The notes beneath the pieces are model-generated. The model worked only from the letters and a program-made list of their open reading frames with translations. It did no database searches and was not told where the DNA came from. A program made the position numbers and the translations under genes. From Mesorhizobium hawassense (GTDB lineage Bacteria > Pseudomonadota > Alphaproteobacteria > Rhizobiales > Rhizobiaceae), in contig NZ_QMBP01000002.1 of the NCBI RefSeq assembly GCF_003289945.1, positions 1-64,000 of the forward strand: 64,000 bases of DNA, written 5' to 3'. Positions within the stretch are counted from its first letter, which is position 1. Every line of letters starts with the position of its first letter. This document shows positions 17,474-25,816 of the stretch, in pieces.

Positions 17474-18502
17474 TCACTCTTCGGGCTCGACGTTCTCGCC
17501 ACGGACAATAGCTTGCACAAACCGAAGCTTCATCAATAATGCCTGCATCTCTTTGACGTCCAATCTTGTGGTGTTGTGCGAATTGTAATCTTTCGCTTCC
17601 GAGATCTCGATCTCGCCCTGCTCGAAGAATTTCCCGTAGTTCAGATCGCGCAAATCCGGCGGAACGCGATAGTAGTTGCCCAGGTCCTGCGCAGCCACTC
17701 TTTCTTCCCGGCTGAGCAAGGCCTCGAATAGTTTCTCACCGTGTCGCGTGCCAATTGTCCTGATCGGATGATCAGGGGCTCCCAGCAGGCCGGTCAGGGC
17801 CCTAGCCAAAGTCTCGATCGTTGCGGCCGGGGCCTTCTGGACGAAGATCTCACCGGGATTGCCATGCTGGAAAGCGTAGAGCACCAGGTCGACCGCGTCG
17901 TCCAATGTCATCATGAAACGGGTCATAGCCGCGTCGGTGATCGTGATAGGCTGGCCGGCGCGAATTTGGTTGGTGAACAACGGAATTACCGAACCCCGCG
18001 AAGCCATCACATTACCGTAGCGAGTAGCGCATATGGCGGTGCTATTGCTCGACCGCGACTTTGCGATGATAACCTTCTCCATCATCGCCTTGCTGATACC
18101 CATGGCGTTGATCGGATACACCGCTTTGTCCGTGCTCAGGCAGATCACACGCTCCACACCACAGTTTATGGCGGCTTCCAAAGTGTTTTCCGTGCCCAAG
18201 ACGTTGGTCTTGACGGCCTCAAGCGGGTAGAATTCGCAGGACGGCACCTGCTTGAGTGCCGCTGCGTGATAGATAAAATTTACCCCTCGTACGGCGTTGA
18301 GAACGGACTGATAGTCGCGCACGTCTCCAATATAGAACTTTATCTTGGAGTTGTTGTATTTCTTGCGCATGTCATCCTGCTTCTTCTCATCTCGGCTGAA
18401 GATGCGGATTTCAGCTAAATCGGATTCGAGAAACCGTCGCAAAACGGCATTTCCGAATGAGCCAGTGCCGCCGGTAATGAGGAGCGTTTTGCCGGTAAAC
18501 AT
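17474..18502 (-). CDS. fnlA: UDP-GlcNAc 4,6-dehydratase / 5-epimerase (FnlA/WbjB/CapE)
   Basis: The 342-residue protein has the Rossmann motif TGGTGSFG (residues 10-17) and the FnlA hallmarks SRDEKKQDDMRKKYNN (36-51), HAAALKQVPSCEFYPLEAVK (79-98) and STDKAVYPINAMGISKAMM (123-141). As in CapE/FnlA, the usual SDR active-site Tyr is Met134, with Lys138 kept and Lys126 present. The YNSHNT segment near the C-terminus is also typical. The enzyme makes UDP-2-acetamido-2,6-dideoxy-beta-L-arabino-hex-4-ulose from UDP-GlcNAc and then epimerises C3 for the FucNAc route. The first product equals that of PseB, which is absent here, so FnlA may also feed PseC. AAGGA lies 6 bases before the ATG. Confidence 0.94.
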   Translation of the reverse strand: MFTGKTLLITGGTGSFGNAVLRRFLESDLAEIRIFSRDEKKQDDMRKKYNNSKIKFYIGDVRDYQSVLNAVRGVNFIYHAAALKQVPSCEFYPLEAVKTNVLGTENTLEAAINCGVERVICLSTDKAVYPINAMGISKAMMEKVIIAKSRSSNSTAICATRYGNVMASRGSVIPLFTNQIRAGQPITITDAAMTRFMMTLDDAVDLVLYAFQHGNPGEIFVQKAPAATIETLARALTGLLGAPDHPIRTIGTRHGEKLFEALLSREERVAAQDLGNYYRVPPDLRDLNYGKFFEQGEIEISEAKDYNSHNTTRLDVKEMQALLMKLRFVQAIVRGENVEPEE

Positions 18503-18520
18503 CGAGGGTCCTTTTCTAGT

Positions 18521-19693
18521 TCAACTGGCTGCGACGGAACGGAACATCTCTAGCGTGTCCGATCGCGCCTGGTCGGATGCGGCGTAGCGTTTGGCGAATT
18601 CAATCGCGGCCAGTCGCAGCGATCGTTGTTCTTGGAAATCTCTGTCCGCCGCGACCGCTATTTGCTGTCGCCATATCTCGATAGAACCGAGAGGGACTAC
18701 TGTGATCGCGCCGGATGGGACGGCCCGCCAAGGTGTCCGGTCACTAACCAGGACGGGTGTACCGGCGCGCAGAGCCTCAAAGACAACATGCCCGAAATTT
18801 TCGCCCAGCGTGGGAAACGCGAACAGATCATATGCGGCGAACGTTGCGGAGACATCATCGGGCTCCAGCATTCCCCGATATTCGACGGTGATGTGAGAAG
18901 GCAGCCGTTTGATAAGGGCCTGGCAATTCTGCCAGTAGGCAGAGTCCTCTATAGGCCCGAAAATGCTGAGTTTGATCTTGCGGTCCACTCGGGAAAGAAT
19001 CTCGATCAGGCCAGCCAGGTTCTTCATTGGTGAGATACGCGATATGAAGGCGATGGCCAGTTGGCCGGCCGTTTTTCGCCGAGCGTCCGGAGGCCTGGAA
19101 TATTTGCCTGCCGCGGATACCGGGTCGGCGGCAAGATGGATTTTCCCCCTTGAATAGGGAAACTGCCGCTGAATATCCTCAGCTTCCAACGGGGTGGAGG
19201 CGTGCCAATGCACGCTACGATACAGTCCCACCAGCCTGGCGCAGCTTAGATAAATCCACTTTTTAAGACGTTTGATCGAGAGCGCACCGGCAGAAAATTC
19301 GCCTCGGGGCGCAATGCAAATACTCGCGCCTTTTCTCCGGACCAGACGTTGGTTGAAATACATCGAAATAGACGATCTGTAGCCAAAGAAGCTATTCAGA
19401 TACAGGACATCAAAGTTATGCAACTCCGCTGCCTTGGCCATATGCCTGGCATTAAATTTGCTGGGGTCGGCATAATATACCAACCCACTCGGCGTGCGCA
19501 GCCACTTGTTGGTGCGGACTCCCGGATATGGCTCATCGGATCCCAAATCACGATCCCTGGTAAAAATAATAAACTCAACGTTACTCCCCATAGCTTCGCA
19601 CATATTGGCGAGGGTACGAATTGGCCCGCCCCCCTTGAAGCCCGGCAAATAAAAATCGACGACACAAAGAACTTTAATCTTGTTCATGTCCAC
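18521..19693 (-). CDS. GT4-family glycosyltransferase
   Basis: The protein has 390 residues from GTG 19,693, with ATG 19,687 also possible. The N-terminal glycine-rich loop reads VVDFYLPGFKGGGPIRTLANM. Further landmarks are IAPRGEFSAGAL, AFISRISPMKNLAGLIE, and the GT4 donor site AFPTLGENFGHVVFEALRAG with its E-x7-E pattern. It should transfer one sugar to the lipid-linked repeat unit in the cytoplasm. The donor and acceptor cannot be told from the sequence. It lies between the capsule-type transferase and fnlA. Confidence 0.85.
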   Translation of the reverse strand: MDMNKIKVLCVVDFYLPGFKGGGPIRTLANMCEAMGSNVEFIIFTRDRDLGSDEPYPGVRTNKWLRTPSGLVYYADPSKFNARHMAKAAELHNFDVLYLNSFFGYRSSISMYFNQRLVRRKGASICIAPRGEFSAGALSIKRLKKWIYLSCARLVGLYRSVHWHASTPLEAEDIQRQFPYSRGKIHLAADPVSAAGKYSRPPDARRKTAGQLAIAFISRISPMKNLAGLIEILSRVDRKIKLSIFGPIEDSAYWQNCQALIKRLPSHITVEYRGMLEPDDVSATFAAYDLFAFPTLGENFGHVVFEALRAGTPVLVSDRTPWRAVPSGAITVVPLGSIEIWRQQIAVAADRDFQEQRSLRLAAIEFAKRYAASDQARSDTLEMFRSVAAS

Positions 19694-19766
19694 TCGCGCA
19701 ACAATACGCCTGCCAGCCTTCGCACTTTGAGGCGAGAGCTATAACTACTAGACGTACCTTTGAGCT

Positions 19767-21230
19767 TTAAGCTGCGCTCTTTATCGCTGGGAACCCATGC
19801 AATTGCCCAGACCTTCGTAATTCGCCGTAGATATGCTCGGCAGCTTGGGCGGCTGGCTCACGATCGAGCATAAGATTAAGTGTCCCCGGCAAAGTTGCCA
19901 GCCAATAGGCGCAGACGAAGTCATGATTGTACCGGTCGTCCCAGCTTGTGGCAGAGGCCAGGCCATCTGAGATAGTACGGCGGAGATTGGCGGGGTTTAC
20001 CACCTGAATGACGCCCTTGTGAAATCCATAGAATACACGGCCATACAGAAACACCCGCCTTTTAAGCAGAAGCGCCTCGTAACCGACCGTGCTTGTGAGA
20101 GTGATGACTCCGACAGACGATTTGATGAGCTGCTTTGTCGGTTCGTCCGGCCCCAGCAACCTTACATTGGGTAGAGACCGTATACGTTGGTAAAATTCGA
20201 GCGAAGGGTATGCCCAGGCGCTCATATGGTCCTTGACATATAGGCGGACGCCCTCGGGCAGACTGAAGGCAATGTTACGGATGACTTCATATTCGTCGAG
20301 GTAGGCCCCAGCCAGGATCGACGTAGAAGCTTCGGGGTGGAAGTGCATCGGATATAGTAGAAATAGCTCTCCGGCCACGGCTTGCTGATACATGCCGCGA
20401 ACTCTGCCGGCTTTAAGACGGCGACGCACATTGCGCAGGAAGAGGCTTACATGTGTACGCAGGGGATTGCCGATCTGAAACGAATTCGTACGGCTATCAG
20501 ACGCATGGCGTATCAGCGCCCTGATCTTACTGATGCGGTCTCGCCTAAAGTACCGCTTTAACAAGGCGATACGTTCCAGCCCATTGATTTTCATATAGTC
20601 GGGAACGATCGTTTCGATGTTGGCGATGTAGCTTGCTACCCACCGGTGAACATCCGGCGCCACGGTCTTTTGGCCATTTCGAATTTCTGCAAAAGCCGTC
20701 TCGACAGACTTGTCCGCCAGCGGATCTGCCGTAACCGAAAACCGACCGGGTAGGCGCGAGGCGCCTAGGCCAAAATAAACGGCTTGCCGTTCCTGGGCCA
20801 CGAAGAGTGCGAAATGCGAAAATGTGTTCGAAACATTTTCATACAAGACCAGATCCGTGCCATGCTTGTCGAATATCTCCTCGAAAAACGTTAGCAGCGC
20901 GCTTTTCAGTCGATCGAAATACTCAAGGTCGGCATCATCTCCCCAAATCCCATAGACCTGCGCGCGCTCGAAGTCAGATAGCAGGGCGGAGTTCAAATCA
21001 TATTCGGCATAGCGGGCTAGAATACCGAAATCGACATGATGGCTGGCGAAGAAGGTCGAGAAATCATAGATCGCGGCGAAGCCGGCGGCATCCAAGCTGT
21101 TCTCCTCGCGAGAAAACGCGCTGTCAACCGCAACCGCCACGGTGGCGCCGTCGTTGCTGAAACGCCCCGCCAGCGCGTTGAAAAAATGAAAATAGTTCGG
21201 CGCACTATTGGACAGGAGCAGAATGTTCAT
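19767..21230 (-). CDS. Capsule-synthesis-family protein, possible pseudaminic acid transferase
   Basis: The 487-residue protein has an N-terminal Rossmann-like start (MNILLLSNSAPNYFHFFNAL). Its C-terminal half matches the Capsule_synth family pattern: FLLYPMHFHPEASTS, LYVKDHMSAWAYPSLEFYQ, ITLTSTVGYEALLLKRRVFLYG. Members of this family (KpsS/KpsC-related) transfer acidic keto-sugars in capsule assembly. The gene overlaps the pseI stop codon by ATGA, so it is translated with the nonulosonic acid synthase. The best guess is transfer of pseudaminic acid from CMP-Pse. The family match is fairly clear; the specificity is inferred from context only. Confidence 0.7.
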   Translation of the reverse strand: MNILLLSNSAPNYFHFFNALAGRFSNDGATVAVAVDSAFSREENSLDAAGFAAIYDFSTFFASHHVDFGILARYAEYDLNSALLSDFERAQVYGIWGDDADLEYFDRLKSALLTFFEEIFDKHGTDLVLYENVSNTFSHFALFVAQERQAVYFGLGASRLPGRFSVTADPLADKSVETAFAEIRNGQKTVAPDVHRWVASYIANIETIVPDYMKINGLERIALLKRYFRRDRISKIRALIRHASDSRTNSFQIGNPLRTHVSLFLRNVRRRLKAGRVRGMYQQAVAGELFLLYPMHFHPEASTSILAGAYLDEYEVIRNIAFSLPEGVRLYVKDHMSAWAYPSLEFYQRIRSLPNVRLLGPDEPTKQLIKSSVGVITLTSTVGYEALLLKRRVFLYGRVFYGFHKGVIQVVNPANLRRTISDGLASATSWDDRYNHDFVCAYWLATLPGTLNLMLDREPAAQAAEHIYGELRRSGQLHGFPAIKSAA

Positions 21231-22288
21231 CTCGGCGGCCAGCTATCGATCAGTTCCGGGAGTACGGCCGTGGACGACCGAACGTCTCGGGTCACTTTAC
21301 GGCCCAGTACTGCTTCGAGATTTTTAGGCGCTAGCCCAAACCCTGGTCGTACGCTGCGTATACAGTCTCGAGTGATGACATCACCTGCCTTTAGGTCCCG
21401 TATAAAATACAGCGACCGGCGGAACTTGACGTTCCCCTGCTCACTCGATTTGCGCCCATAGTCTACCTTGCCGAGCGCCTGCCAGGCCGTTTTCGCTCCG
21501 GCGCACAATGCTGCCATTTCGGCGGGCTCCAATGAGAAGCTATCGTCTGGGCCGCCGCCGCCGCGGTCGAGAGTGAAGTGCTTTTCGATAATCGAGGCAC
21601 CCAAGGCCACACTGGTAATGGCAGTGGTATTGTCCAGCGTATGATCGGAAAGGCCTGTGACCAGCCCGAACCGGTCGATCATGTCGCCTATGGTGTGCAG
21701 ATTGTAGTCATCGGCCGGAGCCGGATAGCCGCTGACGCAGTGCAGAATGGCCAATTCCCGGCAGCCGCCCTCACGTGCAGCGTCGATGGCTTCCTGGATT
21801 TCGTCCGCATCCGCCATGCCAGTCGAGATGATCATCGGTTTGCCGGTGCCGGCGGCATATTTGATCAACGGCAGATCGACAGCTTCGAACGAGGCGATCT
21901 TGTAAGCTGGCGCATTCAGATCCTCCAGGAGATCAATCGCCGTACTGTCGAAAGGCGAGCTAAAGATGGTAGTACCCACCTTGCGGGCATGGTCGAAGAG
22001 GAACTTGTGCCAATCCCACGGCATATGCGCTTCTTCATAGAGATCGTAGAGTCTCCGCCCATCCCACAAACCGCCTTTGATGCGGAATTCCTCGCCATCG
22101 CTATCGAGCGTGATCGTATCGGGTTTGTAGGTCTGCAGCTTGACGGCATCTGCTCCGGCCCTCTTGGCCTCCTCTACGATCTGTAGCGCCGTTTCGATTC
22201 TGCCGTTGTGGTTGGCGGACAGTTCGGCAATGACATAGGGGGGCTGATCCGGGCCGATCAGACGCCCGGCGATCTGGATACAGTTCAA
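21227..22288 (-). CDS. pseI: Pseudaminic acid synthase
   Basis: The protein of 353 residues starts at TTG 22,288, whose TTGA overlaps the pseH stop; GGGAG stands about 8 bases upstream. A longer frame to 22,348 runs over pseH. NeuB-family landmarks are PPYVIAELSANHNGR, ADAVKLQTYKPDTITLD, LYDLYEEAHMPWDWH, FSSPFDSTAIDLLE, YKIASFEAVDLPLI, GLSDHTLDNT and IEKHFTLDR, followed by a SAF domain (FRRSLYFIRDLKAGDVI). The LYDLYEEAH and GGLWDGR features are those of PseI rather than sialic acid synthases. The enzyme condenses the 2,4-diacetamido-trideoxy-L-altrose with phosphoenolpyruvate to give pseudaminic acid. Confidence 0.93.
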   Translation of the reverse strand: MNCIQIAGRLIGPDQPPYVIAELSANHNGRIETALQIVEEAKRAGADAVKLQTYKPDTITLDSDGEEFRIKGGLWDGRRLYDLYEEAHMPWDWHKFLFDHARKVGTTIFSSPFDSTAIDLLEDLNAPAYKIASFEAVDLPLIKYAAGTGKPMIISTGMADADEIQEAIDAAREGGCRELAILHCVSGYPAPADDYNLHTIGDMIDRFGLVTGLSDHTLDNTTAITSVALGASIIEKHFTLDRGGGGPDDSFSLEPAEMAALCAGAKTAWQALGKVDYGRKSSEQGNVKFRRSLYFIRDLKAGDVITRDCIRSVRPGFGLAPKNLEAVLGRKVTRDVRSSTAVLPELIDSWPPR

Positions 22289-22821
22289 TTGGGTTCTCCC
22301 AGAGGTATCACTCGGACAATCCAGTCGCTTTTCAGCAACCCAAAGCAAACGATGGAACGGTACGACCCCTGGATCCGTTGTTGCTCCCGCAATACACCCT
22401 CCTGAGCAAAACCCAAACGTTCGTGCAGCGCGATAGAGGCCGTATTGAAGTCAACCGCTTGGCCGCAGACCTTATGCAGGTTCAATTCGCCGAATGCATA
22501 AGTCAGTGCCACGAAACCGAGCTTTCTCCCGGTTCCTTTTGCTGCCTTGGGATCGACATAAAATCCCCAGTTCGACACTCCGCCGGCAGCGACATTGTCG
22601 AACTGGACGTAGCCGATAGGGACTTCTCCAACCATAGCTATCAGCAACCGGCGAGTTTCCTCATGGCACACCCGGGAGAACCAATTGCGGTGCTCGTCCA
22701 GGCCGATTTCGTGCTGAGTAAACATGAAACGACGCACGTCCCAATGATTTCGCCATGCCAAAACCATAGGCAGGTCATCAACGATCATCGCGCGAACGCG
22801 GCACAGCTCAGGCATATTCAC
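22285..22821 (-). CDS. pseH: Pse pathway N-acetyltransferase (GNAT)
   Basis: The protein has 178 residues from GTG 22,821, with ATG 22,815 possible. It overlaps the end of pseG. The GNAT fold is visible: an N-terminal LRALEPEDL-like stretch (VRAMIVDDLPMVLAWRNH), FTQHEIGLDEHRNWF, GYVQFDNV, GTGRKLGFVALTYAF (acetyl-CoA loop) and NTASIALHERLGF. PseH acetylates N4 of the amino sugar made by PseC. The position between pseG and pseI fits the usual pathway grouping. Confidence 0.9.
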   Translation of the reverse strand: MNMPELCRVRAMIVDDLPMVLAWRNHWDVRRFMFTQHEIGLDEHRNWFSRVCHEETRRLLIAMVGEVPIGYVQFDNVAAGGVSNWGFYVDPKAAKGTGRKLGFVALTYAFGELNLHKVCGQAVDFNTASIALHERLGFAQEGVLREQQRIQGSYRSIVCFGLLKSDWIVRVIPLGEPN

Positions 22822-23905
22822 AGACCATCCGATCGGCGATCCGGGTAACGCCTTCGCCGTCAGTGACGCTTGCGGCTGCGTTGCTTAGATCAAGGAGGAA
22901 CTGACCAACCGTCCCTGACACCAGGCGCTCTTCCAAGTGCCTTACAACTTGCGACGGCTTCTGCAGGGCCACGACGGCGCCTGAACCTTGTAACGCCTCG
23001 GCAACGGTATGTTGGTTGTCCGCCAGCACCAGCACAAAGCTGGGCAGGCCCATGCAGCAGCGCTCCCAGGAAGTGCTTCCGGCCGCGCCGATCGCAAGGT
23101 CGCTTTCGGCCATCAAGCGGGCCATGTCGCTCGTACCGACGAGAACCCGAGTCGGGTGGCGCATGGCGGCCGCACGGATACGCACCTGATCTATCCAGGG
23201 CGCGTGCGGCCCCATGACAACCGTAATCCGCAAATTCGGAGGCAAGGTCCCGTCATCGAGCGCGTCCAACACAGAGCCTGTAACGTTCTCCTTGTCCACA
23301 CCGCCCATGGTTACGAGCAGGTGCTCGAGTTTCGGTTGAACCCGGCGAGCAAGACTCTCTGCGCGCAGCTCCGAGAATTCGGGTCGCAAAAGCGCATAGT
23401 TCGGTCCGAACAACGTGATGGCGTGGTCGCCCAAGAGGCCATCGTAGTCCCCTCGCGTGCGGCCGAGACTTTGGTCGAGCAACAGGTCGCAATGGTGCGG
23501 GCGGTCAGCCAAGTCGTCGATGACCATCAGGTATCGACAGGCAGGATGAAGCCCTTCCTCCCAGCGGCAGTCTAGCCCGTAATGATCCACGACCAGACAG
23601 TCCACAGCCCCGATGGCTTGGCGCGTTTCCTGGGCATCTCGAGCCCAGTCCGTCCCCAGCCAGTAGGCATGGGGTGGAACCGCGCACGCCTTAATGCCCG
23701 CCACAGGCAGCTTAGGGAGCGCGACGGCCGTATAGCCGCGCGCTGCTATGAGTTTCATAAGGTGGCCATTGTGTAGGCGGCAAATGAACAGGCTTTCCGC
23801 TCCGCGCTCGCGAAGCGCGTCAGCCAGCGTGAGACAGCGCATGACATGACCGGTGCCAATGTCGATCGAGGCATCAGTTCGAAAGGCGATCTGCATGCGT
23901 TTCAT
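22808..23905 (-). CDS. pseG: UDP-2,4-diacetamido-2,4,6-trideoxy-beta-L-altropyranose hydrolase
   Basis: The 365-residue protein has the PseG/MurG-like GT-B fold. It starts MQIAFRTDASIDIGTGHVMR and has CLTLADALRERGAES, DCLVVDHYGLD, VIDDLADRPHHCDLLLDQ and GPNYALLRPEF. The donor-site region reads LVTMGGVDKENVT, then AAGSTSWERCCMGLPS with the conserved E. The conserved histidine in GTGHVMRC serves hydrolysis. PseG removes UDP from the diacetamido sugar ahead of PseI. It lies 21 bases after pseF. Confidence 0.92.
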   Translation of the reverse strand: MKRMQIAFRTDASIDIGTGHVMRCLTLADALRERGAESLFICRLHNGHLMKLIAARGYTAVALPKLPVAGIKACAVPPHAYWLGTDWARDAQETRQAIGAVDCLVVDHYGLDCRWEEGLHPACRYLMVIDDLADRPHHCDLLLDQSLGRTRGDYDGLLGDHAITLFGPNYALLRPEFSELRAESLARRVQPKLEHLLVTMGGVDKENVTGSVLDALDDGTLPPNLRITVVMGPHAPWIDQVRIRAAAMRHPTRVLVGTSDMARLMAESDLAIGAAGSTSWERCCMGLPSFVLVLADNQHTVAEALQGSGAVVALQKPSQVVRHLEERLVSGTVGQFLLDLSNAAASVTDGEGVTRIADRMVCEYA

Positions 23906-23926
23906 TCACTGCGGGACATTTTTGGA

Positions 23927-24628
23927 TCATTCCGATCCCGTGTCCGGGTTCAGAACCCGGAACATATACTCCGCCCGCACCCAATCCTCGGGTGTGTCGA
24001 TGTCTTGCACACGATGGCGTGGCAAGGGCACTGGGACACTGTCTTCGCCGAACACAGGCCTGTTCTCAAGCCATGCCTCAGAGCGACCCCAGTAAAATTG
24101 ACCGGCGTCGTGCCAGGCTTCCTCAAGGTCTTGAGAGCGACTCCCCAGATGCTCCGGCTGGAACATTGCCACGCGCTGGCCCGCCGTGATCCGCAACGCA
24201 CGGTGAATGGGGAAGGCGTAACTCGTCACCGAGAAGGCGAAGTCGGCCTCAGTCGCCCGAAGCATCTCCAGGCCCCGTCGCACGTCACTCGCCCGCACAA
24301 ATGGCGCAGTTGCGTAGACACAACAGACCTCACTGGCAGGAGTTCCCTCCCCCGCCTGCCATCGGATGGCGTGTGCCACGACGGGAACAGTTCCAGTGTG
24401 GTCGTCAGACAGTTCCCTTGGGCGCATGAAAGGCACTTCCGCGCCGTATTCTTTTGCCACCTCGGCGATCTCACCATCGTCCGTGCTGACGATGATACGG
24501 TCGAAACAAGCGCTCTGTATGGCTGCGCGAATCGACCACGCAATTATCGGCAGCCCGCCAAAAGTGCGGATGTTTTTGCGGGGGATGCGCTTTGAACCGC
24601 CCCGCGCCGGAACCACGGCGAGCTTCAT
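23927..24628 (-). CDS. pseF: Pseudaminic acid cytidylyltransferase
   Basis: This protein has 233 residues and starts MKLAVVPARGGSKRIPRKNI, the CMP-nonulosonate synthetase signature. It continues with FGGLPIIAWSI, IIVSTDDGEIAEVA, AEVPFMRPRELSDDHT and DTPEDWVRAEYMF. The length is typical of PseF. It activates pseudaminic acid to CMP-Pse in the cytoplasm for glycosyl transfer. It overlaps the pseC stop by ATGA. Confidence 0.93.
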   Translation of the reverse strand: MKLAVVPARGGSKRIPRKNIRTFGGLPIIAWSIRAAIQSACFDRIIVSTDDGEIAEVAKEYGAEVPFMRPRELSDDHTGTVPVVAHAIRWQAGEGTPASEVCCVYATAPFVRASDVRRGLEMLRATEADFAFSVTSYAFPIHRALRITAGQRVAMFQPEHLGSRSQDLEEAWHDAGQFYWGRSEAWLENRPVFGEDSVPVPLPRHRVQDIDTPEDWVRAEYMFRVLNPDTGSE

Positions 24629-25785
24629 ACCTCCATGGCCTCGCGCAGCACCTCAACCACGAACTCCTGGTCGGCGTCGGTCAATGCCGGGTGCATGGGG
24701 ATACTAATGGCCTCCCGGTAATAGCGCTCAGCCTCTGGGTAGTCGCCGTCCCGGAAACCCATCTTCTGGTAATAGGGTTGGGTATGCACCGGGATGTAAT
24801 GGAGGTTGACCATGATATCCTTGGCGCGCAGCGCCTCGAAGATCTCTAGATGCGACACACCTATGTTCTCCAGCTGTAGCCGGATCACATACAAATGGTA
24901 GGCGGAGTAGCTGTCTGGATGTTGCCACGGCAGCGTCAGCGGCAGGTTGGCCAAGAGCGTATTGTAACGATCGGCGATCTCATGTCGCCGCTTCACGTAA
25001 TGGGCCAGGCGAGCAACTTGGCTCACGCCTAGCGCAGCCTGCATGTCCGTCATTCGATAGTTGTAGCCGAGAGCCACCTGTTGATAATACCAAGGGCCAT
25101 CCATGAGCTGCGTCATGAGTTCCGGCTCTCGCGTAATGCCGTGGCTTCGTAGGAGGCCCAAGCGCGTTGCCAATTCATCATTGTTGGTTAAGGCCATCCC
25201 ACCTTCAGCGGTGGTGATGATTTTTACTGGATGGAAACTAAACACGGTGATGTCGCTGTATCGACCGCTTCCAATGGGCTCCCCTTTGTAGCGAGCGCCG
25301 ATGGCGTGCGAGGCATCTTCGAGGATCTTAAACCCGTACTTTTCACCAAGGGCGTGAATGGCCTCCATATCGCATGGCTGTCCGGTGTGGTGAACAGGGG
25401 CCACAATCTTCGGCAGGCGGCCGACCCTTTCAGCTTCGATAAGCTTTTCCTCCAGGGCCCTTGGACAGAGGTTATAGGTACGCGAGTCGATATCCACGAA
25501 GCTCACTTGAGCGCCGCAATAGAGCGCGCAATTTGCCGTGGCCACAAACGTGTTCGGCGTGGTCCAGAGAAAATCGCCAGGCCCGAGATCCAGCGCCAGA
25601 CAGGCGATGTGAAGTGCCGAGGTGGCGCTGTTGACGGCCACCGCATGCCTGGCACCAGTGCGCGCCATCACACTCCACTCAAACTTCGGAATGTTGGCCC
25701 CTTGAGTAAGGTTGACGGACTTCAAAACGCCAACAACGGCATCGATGTCAGCCTGTGTGATATCTTGTTGTCCGTAGCGGATCAT
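24625..25785 (-). CDS. pseC: UDP-4-amino-4,6-dideoxy-N-acetyl-beta-L-altrosamine transaminase
   Basis: The 386-residue protein belongs to the DegT/DnrJ/EryC1 sugar aminotransferases. Landmarks are IRYGQQDITQADIDAV, NSATSALHIACLALDLGPGD, PNTFVATANCALYCGA, the PLP-phosphate region EDASHAIGARYKG, and the Schiff-base lysine in FSFHPVKIITTAEGG. PseC aminates the 4-keto-L-arabino sugar that PseB, or here possibly FnlA, makes. It is the first pse gene in the transcript after the flippase. Confidence 0.93.
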   Translation of the reverse strand: MIRYGQQDITQADIDAVVGVLKSVNLTQGANIPKFEWSVMARTGARHAVAVNSATSALHIACLALDLGPGDFLWTTPNTFVATANCALYCGAQVSFVDIDSRTYNLCPRALEEKLIEAERVGRLPKIVAPVHHTGQPCDMEAIHALGEKYGFKILEDASHAIGARYKGEPIGSGRYSDITVFSFHPVKIITTAEGGMALTNNDELATRLGLLRSHGITREPELMTQLMDGPWYYQQVALGYNYRMTDMQAALGVSQVARLAHYVKRRHEIADRYNTLLANLPLTLPWQHPDSYSAYHLYVIRLQLENIGVSHLEIFEALRAKDIMVNLHYIPVHTQPYYQKMGFRDGDYPEAERYYREAISIPMHPALTDADQEFVVEVLREAMEV

Positions 25786-25816
25786 AGGCTTGGCCCGTAT
25801 TTGAGCAAAAATTGAA

